Part shown: positions 54,601 through 64,000 of the stretch, piece by piece
Layout: every line of letters begins with the position of its first letter
How positions within the stretch are numbered: position 1 is the stretch's first letter
Source: Lumbricus rubellus
Lineage: Eukaryota > Annelida > Clitellata > Crassiclitellata > Lumbricidae
Direction: 5' to 3'
DNA length: 64,000 bases
Assembly (NCBI GenBank): GCA_945859605.1
Contig: OX243817.1
Span: forward strand, 15,942,852-16,006,851
The notes under the pieces: generated by a model
Seen by the model: only the letters and a program-made list of their open reading frames with translations
The model's database searches: none
What the model was told of the DNA's origin: nothing
Program-made: the position numbers and the translations under genes

Positions 54601-57600
54601 TTCATGGGCGCCCGCACATAGGGGCAAGGGGGGCACTTGCCCCCTCCTGGAAAATTGAAACTTATTTTTCTCACTACTACTTTTGGGATTTATAACAAAT
54701 TTCTTCACATTAGAGAATTAAAAAACCTATTTTTAACTAATAATTTCGATTTTTAAAACAAATTTTCTTGCAAAAAGAAACAATTCATATTAGAAATTGT
54801 TGAAAAGTGAAACTGAAAAATTTACATCAAGAAACCTCTGTGAAAAATACCCATGCATGTTTTTAACTCCCCGTTTTGCATTTTTTGATCTCTTGCTAAA
54901 AAAATTAACGTTGACCATCGTGTTTTGCCCCCTCCTGCAAAAATTTCTGCGGGCGCCCATGCTGTTTTTATAATGCCACCAAATTTTATATGCAATGCTT
55001 GTTTTAGAAATTAAGCATTTTTAATAAGCCGGACTGTGACTTATAATTATAAACAAATTCGATCGGATAATCGGATTTCTCAATGTGTGTTTTTTTTAAA
55101 TTTTACCCCCGAAAGAAGGCCTGGCGCAAGTGCGCCAGTTGCGCCATAGTTAATCTGGCACTGCGTGAAATAATCTGTTTTCTGACGACAATTTACGTTT
55201 CTTGTTAATCGACGCCATGATTTATCCGAAAGAATCAAAATCTTTCAAGAGTGATCTAATTTACTGCTTCCCTAGGCGGCGCTAATTTCACTGCAGCTAA
55301 GGATTAATAAGTAAGCAAAGTCAACACATGATGTCAATATTATGCTAGACGTCGACGATCAACTGCAAAAGTTACGTTTCCTGCATAAAACTTTATTTGA
55401 AAATTTAAGTTGTCTTAGGATTCTCCACAAAAGGAGTCCGAGGGCCGCATGCGGCCCGCGGGCCGCACTTTGCCGGCGGGCCGCACAAAAGGAGTCCGAG
55501 GGCCGCATGCGGCCCGCGGGCCGCACTTTGCCCATCACTGGCCTAATACATTCTGTTGGAGAAGAATGTCAAACTTACAGCTTCGAAACTGACAAGGTAC
55601 ATGTATCATCTTAGCCACCATATAATTGCTCACAGAATTTTAACCCAATGATTATAGTCCAATGCAACATCATAATGCATTAATAGAAAGCGTCATGTGT
55701 TTGGAAGTTGCTGTTAAACTTTGTACAGCTCTGAAAGATCATTCAATCCCATAACAACATTTGACAGAGATTTTCTCCCGAGATGTCTACACATGTGGAC
55801 TACTACCTCTTGTATGTGTGCTAAATGAATGCTGCATAAAACTGGGTCATATTTAACTGGAACTAAAGTGTCAACATATTTATGCATCATTTGGTGATAA
55901 ATGCTGTATACATGAGTGTGCTGATCGGTGGACTCATTAAATGTTAACTGAACAACTCCAGATTACATCAGCTAGACTGACAAGGTATCACGTCAGTCGC
56001 TACACAGTACACACTGACTGCAGTGGAATAATCCTTCTGCCATAAATAGACAAGATAATTGAAAGTTTTAGAACTATCAGAAAATGTCCCATTGTTAATT
56101 GAAGAATTAAACTCCTAAGACAGGAAGATGATGGATAATATTATCAGTCATCAAATGTGCATATTATAAGATATTCAACCGAATACGATACTCACTCTTC
56201 TGATGTTGCAGCGTGACCATCATCACTTTCATCGAGAAGTTTCACATAAGATTTTGGAAACCATCCAACCTGTCAAATAAATGTGCACATCATTACAATC
56301 AGCCACAACAGACTCATCCATGGCATAGAATAGATGTATTAACTCCATTGACTACCAATTTATTTTCAGTTCACAGAAACGTATGGTCCTTGCACAAATT
56401 TCGACAACTGATGCAAAACTGAATTATCATATTACTGTTGAAGCTACATGCATATCAACAGCCTATTTGTTAGTAAACCATTTGCTGCTGTCAAACGGAT
56501 AAATGAAATTTAATTTAACAATATCATAATGAAATATTGCACTGCTCTAAATATTGTGATATTTAATCAGAATCAGAAGATTAAATCAAACTTTTTCAGC
56601 ATGAGCGGCTATTATATAATATTTTCCTTAAGTATAAATAGAGAGGATTGACCTTCCCATTGAGTTCTCCAGACCACCACATCTCCTGCTGTTCTTTGAT
56701 GATTATAACATCTCCTTTGTTGAAGGTCAGGTGGTTGTCCTTCTTAGCCATCCACGTGTAAATCGCCTGAGCCTTCAGCCCTCGATCACCAACCGCCTGC
56801 TGCTGCTACAGTCCACACAAGATACGATACAGAGCCATTTCTAATTAATCAGATCAGTCGTTTAATTTAAAAACTCAGCAGCAAAACAGGTCAGACTTAT
56901 ATCATCACAGCATTTTGCAATTATTGTTTTAAAATATGTTATTAATATCTATATCTATAAGAGAGGATGTATATTTATTTATTTATTTATATGTATGTAT
57001 ATATGTATATTTGTCCAGAATGCACGCCCACAGTTTCGCAGCTATTGATCTGAAATTTTGCACCTAGACAGGGGTTCATCAAACTTAGCAAGTGCAGGGG
57101 TTGGCAAATTTCTAACCCCATGGGGGCCAGGATGAGTGGAATTTTGGGGGAGGCGAAAAAATTTTTTGGCAGCTATTGATGCCAAATTTTGCATTTAGAC
57201 TGAGGACCGTCAGGTCCTCCCAAAAAACGAGTTGGCGAATCTCTACCACCAGGGGGAAAATGGGAGGGGGACCCCAAAACTCCATTTTCCCTATTTTTAC
57301 ACCATCGCCATAGTTTCACAGCTATTCACCTGAAACGTTGCAGCTAGATAGGATGCCACCGGGACCACCTTGCCCCCCCCCCCAACAACACACACCTCGC
57401 TCGGCCCGCAGGGGCCGGGCGGGGCAGGGCGTTGTTTAGGGGGCGAAATTTTTAGGGGGCAAAATTTTTTCAGCTATTGATGTCAAATTTTGCATTTAGA
57501 CAGAGGACCTTCCTCCCAAAAAACGAGTTGGCGAATCTCTACCACCAGGGGGAAAATGGGGGGGGGGGACCACAAAATCCATTTTCCCTATTTTTACACC

Positions 57601-60600
57601 ATCGCCATAGTTTCGCAGCTATTCACCTGAAACGTTGCAGCTAGATAGGATGCCACCGGGACCACCTTGCCCCCCAACAACACACACCTCGCTCGCCCCG
57701 GGCGTTGTTTAGGGGGGGCGAAATGTTTTGGGGGGGCGAAATTTTTTCAACTATTGATGTTAAATTTTGCATTTAAATAGAGGACCGTCAGGTCCTCCCA
57801 GAAAACGAGTTGGCGAATCTCTGCCACCAGAGGGAGAATGGGGGGCCCCAAAACTCCATTTTTCACATTGTTTTTACCATCGCCATAGTTTCACAGCTAT
57901 TCACCTGAAAAGTTGCAGCTAAATAGGGTGTCACTGGGACCACCTCGCCACCAACCAACACACCTCGCCCGCAGGGGCCGGGTGGAGCAGGGCGTTGTTT
58001 AGGGGGGCGAAATTTTTTGGGGGAGGGTGGGGCTTTTTTTGCAGTTTTGCAGCTATTGATATGAAACTTTGCATGTATACAGAGGACCGTCAGGTCCAGC
58101 CAGTGGAGGGGGCCATGGTGGGGCGTGAAACCCCAAACCGTTGCTATTTCCATTCCGTCGACACAGCTTCACGGCCATTTACATAAAATTCCCGGGCATT
58201 ACAGCTAGTACAGTATATATAAGAAGACAAAGTTTTTCTTGAAATTTTAAATTCTATTCTAATGCGATAATTTTTCTAAATTGAATTGCCAGTAGCGAGT
58301 ATTAACTCGTGTTAGTAATTATAAAATTCTGAACTTTTAAAACAATCGAATATTAATGAGACGTACTTCTGCACTTGTCATTGAAGTTGATGGAACAGAA
58401 ACAAAAGATGACTGGATGGAAGCTGTCAACGTTGACGTCACTGGAACTTCAACATCAGCCACATCGTCAACAGTTTCCCTGAACAGTAAGGAAACAACGA
58501 TGCTAGACAGTCATTGATCTCTAGTTCACAACGTTAGTCAGTTGGGCAGTGGACACATATGACTTTACTGAGCCACAGTCTACACTTGTAGCCATACAAT
58601 TACATCTAAAAACTCAATAAGAAAAACACAATTGTGACCTGGAGTTTTGGAAGGCTGTCAACTGACAGCATTTCTTATTAACCCTTTAATGCTGGAAGGT
58701 ATAGGATTTCCCATACCATTTACTACCCTCTCGGCATTAAAGGGTTAAAACAATATTTACGAGAACCAATTCATCTAGCTTGGCAGCTGAGGGCAGATCT
58801 CCAAAACATCGAATGACATCATAAAAGAATAAGGCATTCAAACATACAACTTTTTCTTGCAAGATTTCTCACACAATCCATGGGGGCAACCTATCTTAAT
58901 GTAAACCCAAGTCCATCTACCTGAGTGAACTTGGGATTGCATTAGGAATTACATGAAGCATGCACATTGCACAATGCACATATGTCAGACCTATTATCCA
59001 CTGCCTCCTCCTCTGCCTCTTCTGGTTTCCCTTCTGTTGCCATAGGAACTGCTAATGAAGTTCCATCATCAGTTAGTTGAACGTATGCTTCTGGGAAGCA
59101 TCCATCAACACCATTCAGCCTGCCAATCAACCAGCCAGACTCTTGACCAGACTGATCTGGTTTCACCTGAAGCACAGATGTTGCAAAATACATTCGTTAT
59201 ACGTACATACAAAACTACCAGCTCAACATATTTATATTGTCAAAATGTGAGTATTCCAAATCTATGTGCCTCAATTTGAAACTGATTCTTTGCTGCATGG
59301 GAAATCAATGCAAAGAGTTAAGCACAGAGTCTATAGCATTATAACTGATAAATGTTGCACCAAAGTCATAGCACACGAAAGCTCAAACTCGAGTCACAGC
59401 CATGCAAAAGATTGCAGAGCAACATAATCACTTAACACCAGCACAGTAACCTTTGAGAGCTTATTCAAAGGCAACATACAAATATTCAGACATTTCAAAA
59501 ACATACACATATATATATTTTTGAAAACATGACAGAACTTCAGATTCACCTCAATTTAATTAAGTATTATTATTTTTAAGCCTCAAGCATGCAAATTGAT
59601 TTCAACTGCTGTGGGTATAACAGGCATCAGATTCCACATACAACAATAGAATCATCTCTTCCACTTTTTTAGTAATTAATCATCTGAAAGTACAAAAGGA
59701 TTTGTTTGTGTCACACTCCAGTTTAAGCTCAAGTTACGACGAAGAAAACTTTTAAGCTCAAATGAGAAGGCAAAGCACAGAAGAATTGTTGAGATGTAGA
59801 TTACCCAGACAACGACACCCGGCTGAAGAGAGAGTTCATCGTGTGATCGAGCATCAAACTGATACACGGCTGTGTAGCGTCGATAACCAAGAGCGGTAAG
59901 CTCAGTTTCTAAAGCAGAGCCAAGTTGACAAAGACATTAATTTTAGGAAATAGCAGAAGCACAGATCAAAAACTGTGAGACAAACCATTCAAATAGAGTA
60001 TCAACAGAAGCAAACTTTTATTGCTAAAGTCTAGTCTAGCCTTTGTTTCAACACAATTTTAACAAACTAATGTAAAACATAGAATGAAGCTCAAGACAAG
60101 CTTCCACAAGAGTAGCTCCACAGGTAGCATCTGTAATGACAATAAAGGCAACATTTCCAAACTACTTTGGTTCCATGTCTTTTCACACATTGGTCCTTAC
60201 CTATGAAATTTTCTGACAGCAATTTGAGAGACCTTTCTCTTTCATTTCAAACACTACTGAAGACTTATTTTTCAGCCAACCACACTTTTAAGTTGCACTA
60301 ATACATCAGTGCAATTATAAATATTTGAATAATGGTTATAACATCATTATTGAGGCTGCATTTATGAGGCTTAGGCAATCCAAAAATCTTAGTCCAAAAA
60401 TACCATTTGTACCGTAGGAAAAACACGTTCAGTTATAAAATACAGAGCAATATATAATTTATGACTTTGCGCAAATATAATATTTTCCCATGTTTGTGTT
60501 CGTTACTTCCAACCTAAACAAGATTTTCTAACAGTCCACAGCATACAAGATCATTTCAGAAATAAGTTAAACCTCAAACTGTTACCTCTTCTGCTGTACA

Positions 60601-63600
60601 GGACATTTCTTGATATTGATAAATAGATGACAGAGACTGACGAAAGCTTCACAAGAAAGAAAACCAACTCAAACTGACAAAACTTATCAAGTAACAAAAT
60701 GGTACACAAACATTTAACCAAGTTATGAATATCAGTGTAAAAAGCACTTCAAATCAGAACCTTGGTTAACAGAATTTAAGAAGACTACAAATAAAATTTT
60801 AAACAGCAATTAATAATTGTTAAACTGTTAAAAAATTTTTAATGTAGTTAAAAGTTTGACAGTCACAAAATCAATTCACGATCCAAATACAATGAAAACG
60901 AAAATATAATATGCCAAGAAAGCTAAAATATTGTCTTAAAAATAATGTGCAGTGCAAAATTTTACAGCAAAATAAGCATAAACTATAAAGACAATTAAAG
61001 AACAAAAAATTATGTGACTATACGTGAATTACAAGCCCTGTAGTAAGAAATTGCGAATGAAACATCACACTACAAGACTCAAGCCCAGAAACAGTTTCGT
61101 CCAATACGCCACAAAAGGCCAAGAAAACGTGTGAGATGCCTTTTCATGCAAGCAACTTTTTCATGACTAATCATATAGTTGTAACCTTGAAATTTCTACA
61201 GTACCAAAAAGTGAAGTCGTGGGAACCAGTTTATTTGCAGATGCTTAATCAAAACAGAATTGATAGAGAGATAAAGAGTCACAGGACGGATAGCTAAGGT
61301 GGGTGGAGGTGTTTAGAGTTGAAATGGCAAGAGAGGTGAAATTGGAGTAGGATTTGTGAAAAAGCACATGTCATTGTCTATCTAAAAAGTCATAACAACA
61401 AAATGACATGCATACAATAGCGACATAAAGAAAAGCATCCAGAACATGCACAAAATCATGAATTAATAAATAATCGATTAGGAAACCGTTACCATTATCA
61501 GGTACTTCAATCTGTTTCCTGGAAAAGATGGTAGACTCAGCATGTAATTTCCAGAGAGACAGATCTTAGGAAAATTAAAACTCTTCTTTAGATTAAGATT
61601 CAGTCTTCCTTTCAGAATGATTCCTTTCCCATTGCTATTCTTTTGCTAATCTTGGCAGACACTCTGCAATCATCTGTTATAAACCTTCCAAGATAAAAAA
61701 AACTGGTGTGCCTGCTTGAACTCTGCAACATCAGTAACAATAATGATTTTTCTCATCACCTTTGTTTTCTTAGTATCTACCCTCATATCAGGTGTTTTAT
61801 CAGGCACATCCATTTCACATTGTGGTATACCATTGGTATCTGCAATCAATGTCTGGTCATCTGCTAATCTTATGGCTTTTATCAGACATCTACATGATCA
61901 CTCACATTTTCAAGTGCTTCCGTAACAAGCATCTGAATCTATATCTCAACAGGCTATATTTAGGAGCACAGTTAGTAAGACAAAGCATTTCAACTTCAAC
62001 ATGACGGCATTGTAATCATAAATTTTGCAAATTTATATATCATCACTTCAAGAGCGACTCATCATAGGTGCTCCCAACTTAACAGAATAAACCAAAGCAA
62101 AAAACCCCAGAAATCACTACATGCCAACACCAGAAGCAATAAGGCAATACATACGTATGCAAACTATGCATACATCAATATAGACAGCATAAATTATTCA
62201 TTCATTTTATTCATTCATTCATAATTGAACATTATATATTAATCATCACGTTAAACACCACGCTATTTTGTAAGTGGCAACAAGTTCTGCCCTTCCTGGT
62301 TCGACTAACATTTTCATTTTTAAGTTGCATTGAGTTACACTATATATCACAGCATCTTATTAGATTAAAGAGTACACTTAGGATTAGATTGCAATGTCTA
62401 AACCTAATACTTCAAAGATCAAGTAGCACATTTGATGGGCCCAGCTGTTTGGAATGGGTTTACACAGGAGCCACATCTGCTTCCTGGGGCTCTTACTAAT
62501 CTCAAACTCAAAACTGTGCTTTTCTACCATGCTAGAGTCGGAAGTGCTTCTGAGTTGCCCCTTGAAGAAGTGCTATATAAATTCTTGAATGAATTAATTG
62601 AAAACTTTAAAAACGAGCTGCATTGATTTCCCAGTCACTTAATACACTCTCGTCGCTAAAGTCTAATAATAATTTCATTACAAATACATGATCAGATATA
62701 TAATATATCCAAAATGAAATCTATGGAAAAGGTCAGACGGATTTAGAGTTACCTGCTCTTGGTTTCTTCTGCGGTCACTTGTACAAACTGGTTCTTAGCG
62801 TCCCACTGTTGCTTCTTATTGATGAGCTGGTGTTGCATCGTCTTTACGTCTGTGTGCAAACCGTTCATGCGATTCTTCAACTCCTTCAATCACACCATCA
62901 ATCAGTTATGTATTTAGTTGTCCCCATGTGATTTTATAATCTCCCACTGTTATGGTTAATTTTAAACTGTATGCAACCATTGCATGCAACGTAATGCGTG
63001 TACGCTTGTCATATGCAAATAAAGTCTACTTACTTATTTAATACCTCATGATGCACATTCTGTTAACCAGTGACACATTCTCAATACAATGCAAAGCTAT
63101 GTAATGAAGAAAAAGAAGTGCAACTGAACACTCTATGGTACAGCACCTCTTCAGAACATTGCTCAATCCAAACACTAAGCAACTGCAAGTTCATTTTCCA
63201 TGATGACGATGATTTAGTCAGTAATTTCAAAATAGATTAGAAACCTTTTAGTGCAATATGAAACTATAAAGACGTTTTCTCACTGTAAGCTTCATGTTAT
63301 TGCCTTCAATCATTTCAATCTTCTTTGCCGTGTCTTGGTCGATCTTTGAAAGCTGATCAACGAGATTGTCAACAGTTGTCTCCTTCTTACTACAGCTCTT
63401 CAAAATGACCTTGTATGTATCATCTGAAAGTAGGAATCGAATGGTTTTTATCAAACTATAGTAATTTATTAATTATAAAAAGAGCTGATCTTGATGATAA
63501 TGCAAAAATATAATGCTATGCAACAATTATCTAACAGTAATTAAACATTTTCCAACCAAAATGCTCTTAAAATCGCCAGTCTGTGACTAACAAAAAAGAG

Positions 63601-64000
63601 GAAAGAGCAAAATTCCTCATCTACTGCTTTTGTATTTTCCTACGAAAGTACAAACCATAGAATTTTCATTCTCTTGTGAAAAGCTTTCCTTGATGCCGAC
63701 ACTCTTTACTTAAATTCTTTCTGTATTTATAACAATTATCATTATATAACACCCTCAATAATATAATTTATGAGCCTACTTACTCAGGTGTTGGTCACAG
63801 GACAGCAGTTGAGAGTCAATAATCTGCCGTTCCTGCTGATTCACAGCCAGCTTACGTTTTGACTCCTACAGACATTCAATATTTAAAGTGAAAGAATAAA
63901 GAATACCAGCACTAACACAATCTTCATTATTAAATCAGGCCTATTCTCTTGTGAGTGCCAACACATGAGATAGCAAAAGCACCTGGTTCACATTCAAGGC
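45622..64000 (-). CDS. ITSN: Intersectin, 3' part: coiled coil plus five SH3 domains, short form (5' part outside window)
   Basis: Exons, 5' to 3' on the minus strand: >64000-63983, 63865-63784, 63423-63284, 62883-62753, (60608-60586, microexon), 59908-59805, 59166-58991, 58478-58367, 56805-56653, 56269-56196, 52193-52072, 51696-51494, 49826-49793, 48947-48826, 47548-47414, 46468-46411, 45809-45622. All phases close, giving 624 residues to TAG. A Gln/Lys-rich coiled coil is followed by SH3A ([13 protein letters not shown]...[10 protein letters not shown]), SH3B ([13 protein letters not shown]...WFPKSYVKL), SH3C ([13 protein letters not shown]...IFPATFVKK), SH3D ([13 protein letters not shown]...WFPANYVKL) and SH3E ([13 protein letters not shown]...IFPANFVGP). 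Intersectins are cytoplasmic endocytic scaffolds whose SH3 domains bind dynamin, synaptojanin and WASP-type proteins. EH domains would lie beyond 64,000. The 47,414 boundary uses a weak donor (TTG/gttggt) and is the least certain. Confidence 0.93.
46896..47146. repeat. Imperfect tandem repeat, about 40-50-bp unit
   Basis: Six or so diverged units of 'aatagaagttggattgatga' followed by 'aaagattcttgc'-like sequence, within an intersectin intron. Confidence 0.75.
48265..48664. mobile_element. hAT-type MITE, 400 bp
   Basis: Ends CAGTGCTGTCCAAC / GGTTGGACAGCACTG, with perfect 8-bp duplication TCATAGAG (48257-48264, 48665-48672). Subterminal GC-rich GCGGCCCGCGGGCCGC palindromes resemble those in the 52-55 kb hAT element. 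Contains a (TA)n run. Confidence 0.92.
49230..49430 (+). pseudogene. Degenerate LINE 3' end
   Basis: Reads [18 protein letters not shown], comparable to the LINE 'VWNGLP...F.SKLK' end, followed by a tail 'cttgaagaggtgcca' like other LINE 3' tails here, next to the SINE. Confidence 0.4.
49439..49644 (-). mobile_element. tRNA-derived SINE, copy 4 (young)
   Basis: Near-identical to copy 3, with intact A box (TGGTCTAGTGG) and B box (GGTTCGAATCC) on the minus strand and a (TGTA)n 3' tail on the left. In an intersectin intron, same strand as the gene. Confidence 0.93.
50024..51007. mobile_element. piggyBac-like MITE with three internal repeats, 984 bp
   Basis: TTAA on both sides (50020-50023, 51008-51011). 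TIRs CCCGTTCCCGCC and CCCAATCCCGCC match at 10 of 12 positions. Next to the left end is a perfect 16-bp palindrome GGGGCCGTACGGCCCC. The interior has three tandem copies of about 180-bp units starting 'gactgttttgccctttgg' at about 50,436, 50,611 and 50,798, each with 'cgctatataaat' and 'aaatatatact'. No transposase. Confidence 0.82.
52595..54379 (-). CDS. hAT transposase (ZBED/Charlie-like), main open frame; 5' end split off by a MITE
   Basis: 594 codons without a stop. Order: N-terminal BED-type zinc finger (CLIC then HYESRH, about residues 19-42); RNase-H-like catalytic core with Asp in LDESCDITD and [10 protein letters not shown]; the conserved [11 protein letters not shown] (CxxH) element and [10 protein letters not shown]-terminal hAT dimerisation region ([20 protein letters not shown]). 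The true start is upstream: a 20-residue lead beginning [11 protein letters not shown] is encoded at 55218-55164, on the far side of the MITE at 54396-55163. If that insert is ignored, the two pieces are in the same frame. The residue listed first here is read from TTG, so the split gene probably cannot make full-length protein. Confidence 0.92.
   Translation of the reverse strand: MLDYFVTPNTTLQGSGSICLICKESITVNKEYNVKRHYESRHVEYNRKYPAKSTERQKRVDFLKSELSRQQTIFSKAQTVQKKAYVASLKVAWTLCKHKKPFSDVDVLKECFSEVTSTLFSDDKKIQDRVRVEFNAVSLSRRCITRRADEINVDIEAQLKEDITRCQFYSLCLDESCDITDIAQLAVFIRMVFSDGCTKDEFLNLEPLLSTTRGQDVYHALISLLNRFDIPPEKLVSVATDGAPSMMGSHNGLIGLLRADDKFPAFLSYHCVIHQENLCAGKLGFAEVFKEVVNIVNFIRASPLRHRQFREFISEIEDKNFDDLTYHNNVRWLSRGNVLKRFFNLRTEILAFLHDINREHEVLCDHSWLTKLAFLTDITKHLNDLNLKLQGQMKCLSDMIFTIDAFKSKLTLFKTHLSAMNWTHFPCLGEIMQAEGAYPEQCDFVAEVDNLLQEFQLRFRECNDMKVHFHFFRNPFTFDPNDFTDSIVNDVSKAQLEILEIQSDDELARSHAIVNPAEFWQTVNQYSYPTLKTAANKLLCMVGSTYCCEQLFSQMNVVKNKLRNRLTQDHLICQLRTSINSYSPRYDNIQYIAD
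54396..55163. mobile_element. hAT-type MITE nested in the hAT transposase gene, 768 bp
   Basis: Ends CAGTGCCGGATTAAC / GTTAATCTGGCACTG, perfect 8-bp duplication CGTGAAAT (54388-54395, 55164-55171). Interrupts transposase codons near residue 20. Length includes a further nested insertion. Confidence 0.95.
54603..54961. mobile_element. hAT-type MITE nested in the nested MITE, 359 bp
   Basis: TIR CATGGGCGCCCGCA perfectly inverted at the right end, 8-bp duplication CTGTTTTT (54595-54602, 54962-54969). Third insertion level. Subterminal GGGGGC/GCCCCC blocks on both sides. Confidence 0.93.
56948..58208 (+). mobile_element. Candidate non-autonomous Helitron with tandem internal repeats
   Basis: Begins TCTATATCTATAAGAG (preceded by A) and ends CCCGGGCATTACAGCTAG followed by T, the 5' TC / 3' CTAG, A-T insertion pattern of Helitrons. 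No TIR or duplication. The interior has about four diverged units of about 270-290 bp, each with 'agctattgat', 'aaattttgca', 'gaggaccgtcaggtcc' (lost in one), 'gagttggcgaatctct' and 'ccatcgccatagtttc'. The start could instead be the TC at 56954. Confidence 0.55.
58682..58744. mobile_element. 63-bp TTAA-flanked hairpin (miniature piggyBac-like)
   Basis: TTAA on both sides, perfect 11-bp TIR CCCTTTAATGC / GCATTAAAGGG, and an inner imperfect palindrome GGTATAGGATTTCCCATACC. The entire element can fold back. Confidence 0.7.
60150..60330 (+). pseudogene. Degenerate LINE RT C-terminus
   Basis: Reads [17 protein letters not shown] after a WSLP-like stretch, similar to the 'WNSLP...FK..LKTYLF' end of CR1/L2-like elements. 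Weak. Confidence 0.4.
60586..60608 (-). CDS. ITSN: Predicted 23-nt intersectin microexon
   Basis: Flanked by acceptor ..atatcaag and a strong donor AGAAGAG/gtaaca. Exon 62753-62883 leaves phase 2 and the SH3A exon enters in phase 1; joining them directly gives a stop after two codons. An intervening exon of length 3n+2 is required, and this 23-nt segment (RNVLYSRR) fits without a stop. Confidence 0.5.
61615..61985 (-). pseudogene. LINE reverse-transcriptase palm fragment
   Basis: Minus strand reads [16 protein letters not shown] (the catalytic [FY]xDD block), DTKKTKVM, then [20 protein letters not shown] and [10 protein letters not shown], in the order of the non-LTR RT C-terminal palm/thumb region. 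Frameshifts present. Lies in an intersectin intron. Confidence 0.75.
62390..62610 (+). pseudogene. LINE 3' end (RT C-terminus plus tail)
   Basis: Reads [20 protein letters not shown], then LKLKTVLF and [11 protein letters not shown], with tail 'gaagtgctatataaattctt'. Same family as 1,470-1,810. Confidence 0.7.

Larger units (their letters stand above)
52416..55540 (-). mobile_element. Autonomous-type hAT transposon, 3125 bp including nested insertions
   Basis: TIRs begin CAGTGATGGGCA and are inverted at the right end (TGCCCATCACTG, one internal mismatch further in). A perfect 8-bp duplication GCCTAATA lies at 52408-52415 and 55541-55548. Subterminal GGCCCGCGGGCC palindromes occur at both ends. 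The right end has a tandem duplication of about 58 bp (about 55,428-55,525). It sits in an intersectin intron, transposase on the same strand as the gene. Confidence 0.95.

Noticed and set aside
55342..55614. 90-codon plus-strand frame at the hAT right end
   Set aside because: Spans the GC-rich subterminal repeats and the element boundary.

Overview
The window is animal (metazoan) nuclear DNA, most likely from a marine invertebrate. It has spliced genes with GT-AG introns of about 0.2-4 kb, long AT-rich intergenic DNA, dense microsatellites, many small DNA transposons, non-LTR retrotransposon debris and a tRNA-derived SINE family. The protein families (FoxQ2, a CP2/LSF factor, ashwin, intersectin) are animal-wide, and the sequence alone does not fix the phylum.

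Layout. (1) 160-2741, +: last three exons of a probable GPI-anchored immunoglobulin-domain surface protein. (2) 2742-13738: gene-poor DNA rich in the palindrome TAGGCCTA, with SINE, LINE, hAT and mariner-like remnants. (3) 13739-14779, +: a single-exon FoxQ2 forkhead gene, followed by a 13-bp minisatellite. (4) 18260-20364, -: a complete three-exon ashwin gene (tRNA-ligase-complex subunit family). (5) 23987-39066, +: a complete 18-coding-exon CP2/LSF (TFCP2/UBP1) transcription factor gene. Its reading frame closes exactly across all splices (713 codons plus stop), and its introns carry a PIF/Harbinger-type MITE and a 2.3-kb hAT-like transposon. (6) 39067-45621: intergenic. (7) 45622-64000, -: the 3' part of an intersectin gene (coiled coil plus SH3 A-E, then a stop, i.e. 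the short form), running off the right edge.

The genes do not form an operon or pathway. Ashwin acts in tRNA ligation, CP2 and FoxQ2 in transcription, and intersectin in endocytosis.

The most striking content is mobile DNA. I could delimit to the base, with target-site duplications, seven hAT-type insertions, two copies of a TAA-flanked Harbinger-type MITE and two TTAA-flanked piggyBac-like MITEs. The centrepiece is a three-level nest inside an intersectin intron: a hAT element with an almost undamaged transposase, split near codon 20 by a hAT MITE, itself split by another hAT MITE. A tiny 63-bp TTAA hairpin, a Helitron-like element with about 270-bp internal repeats, and a predicted 23-nt intersectin microexon also deserve a second look.
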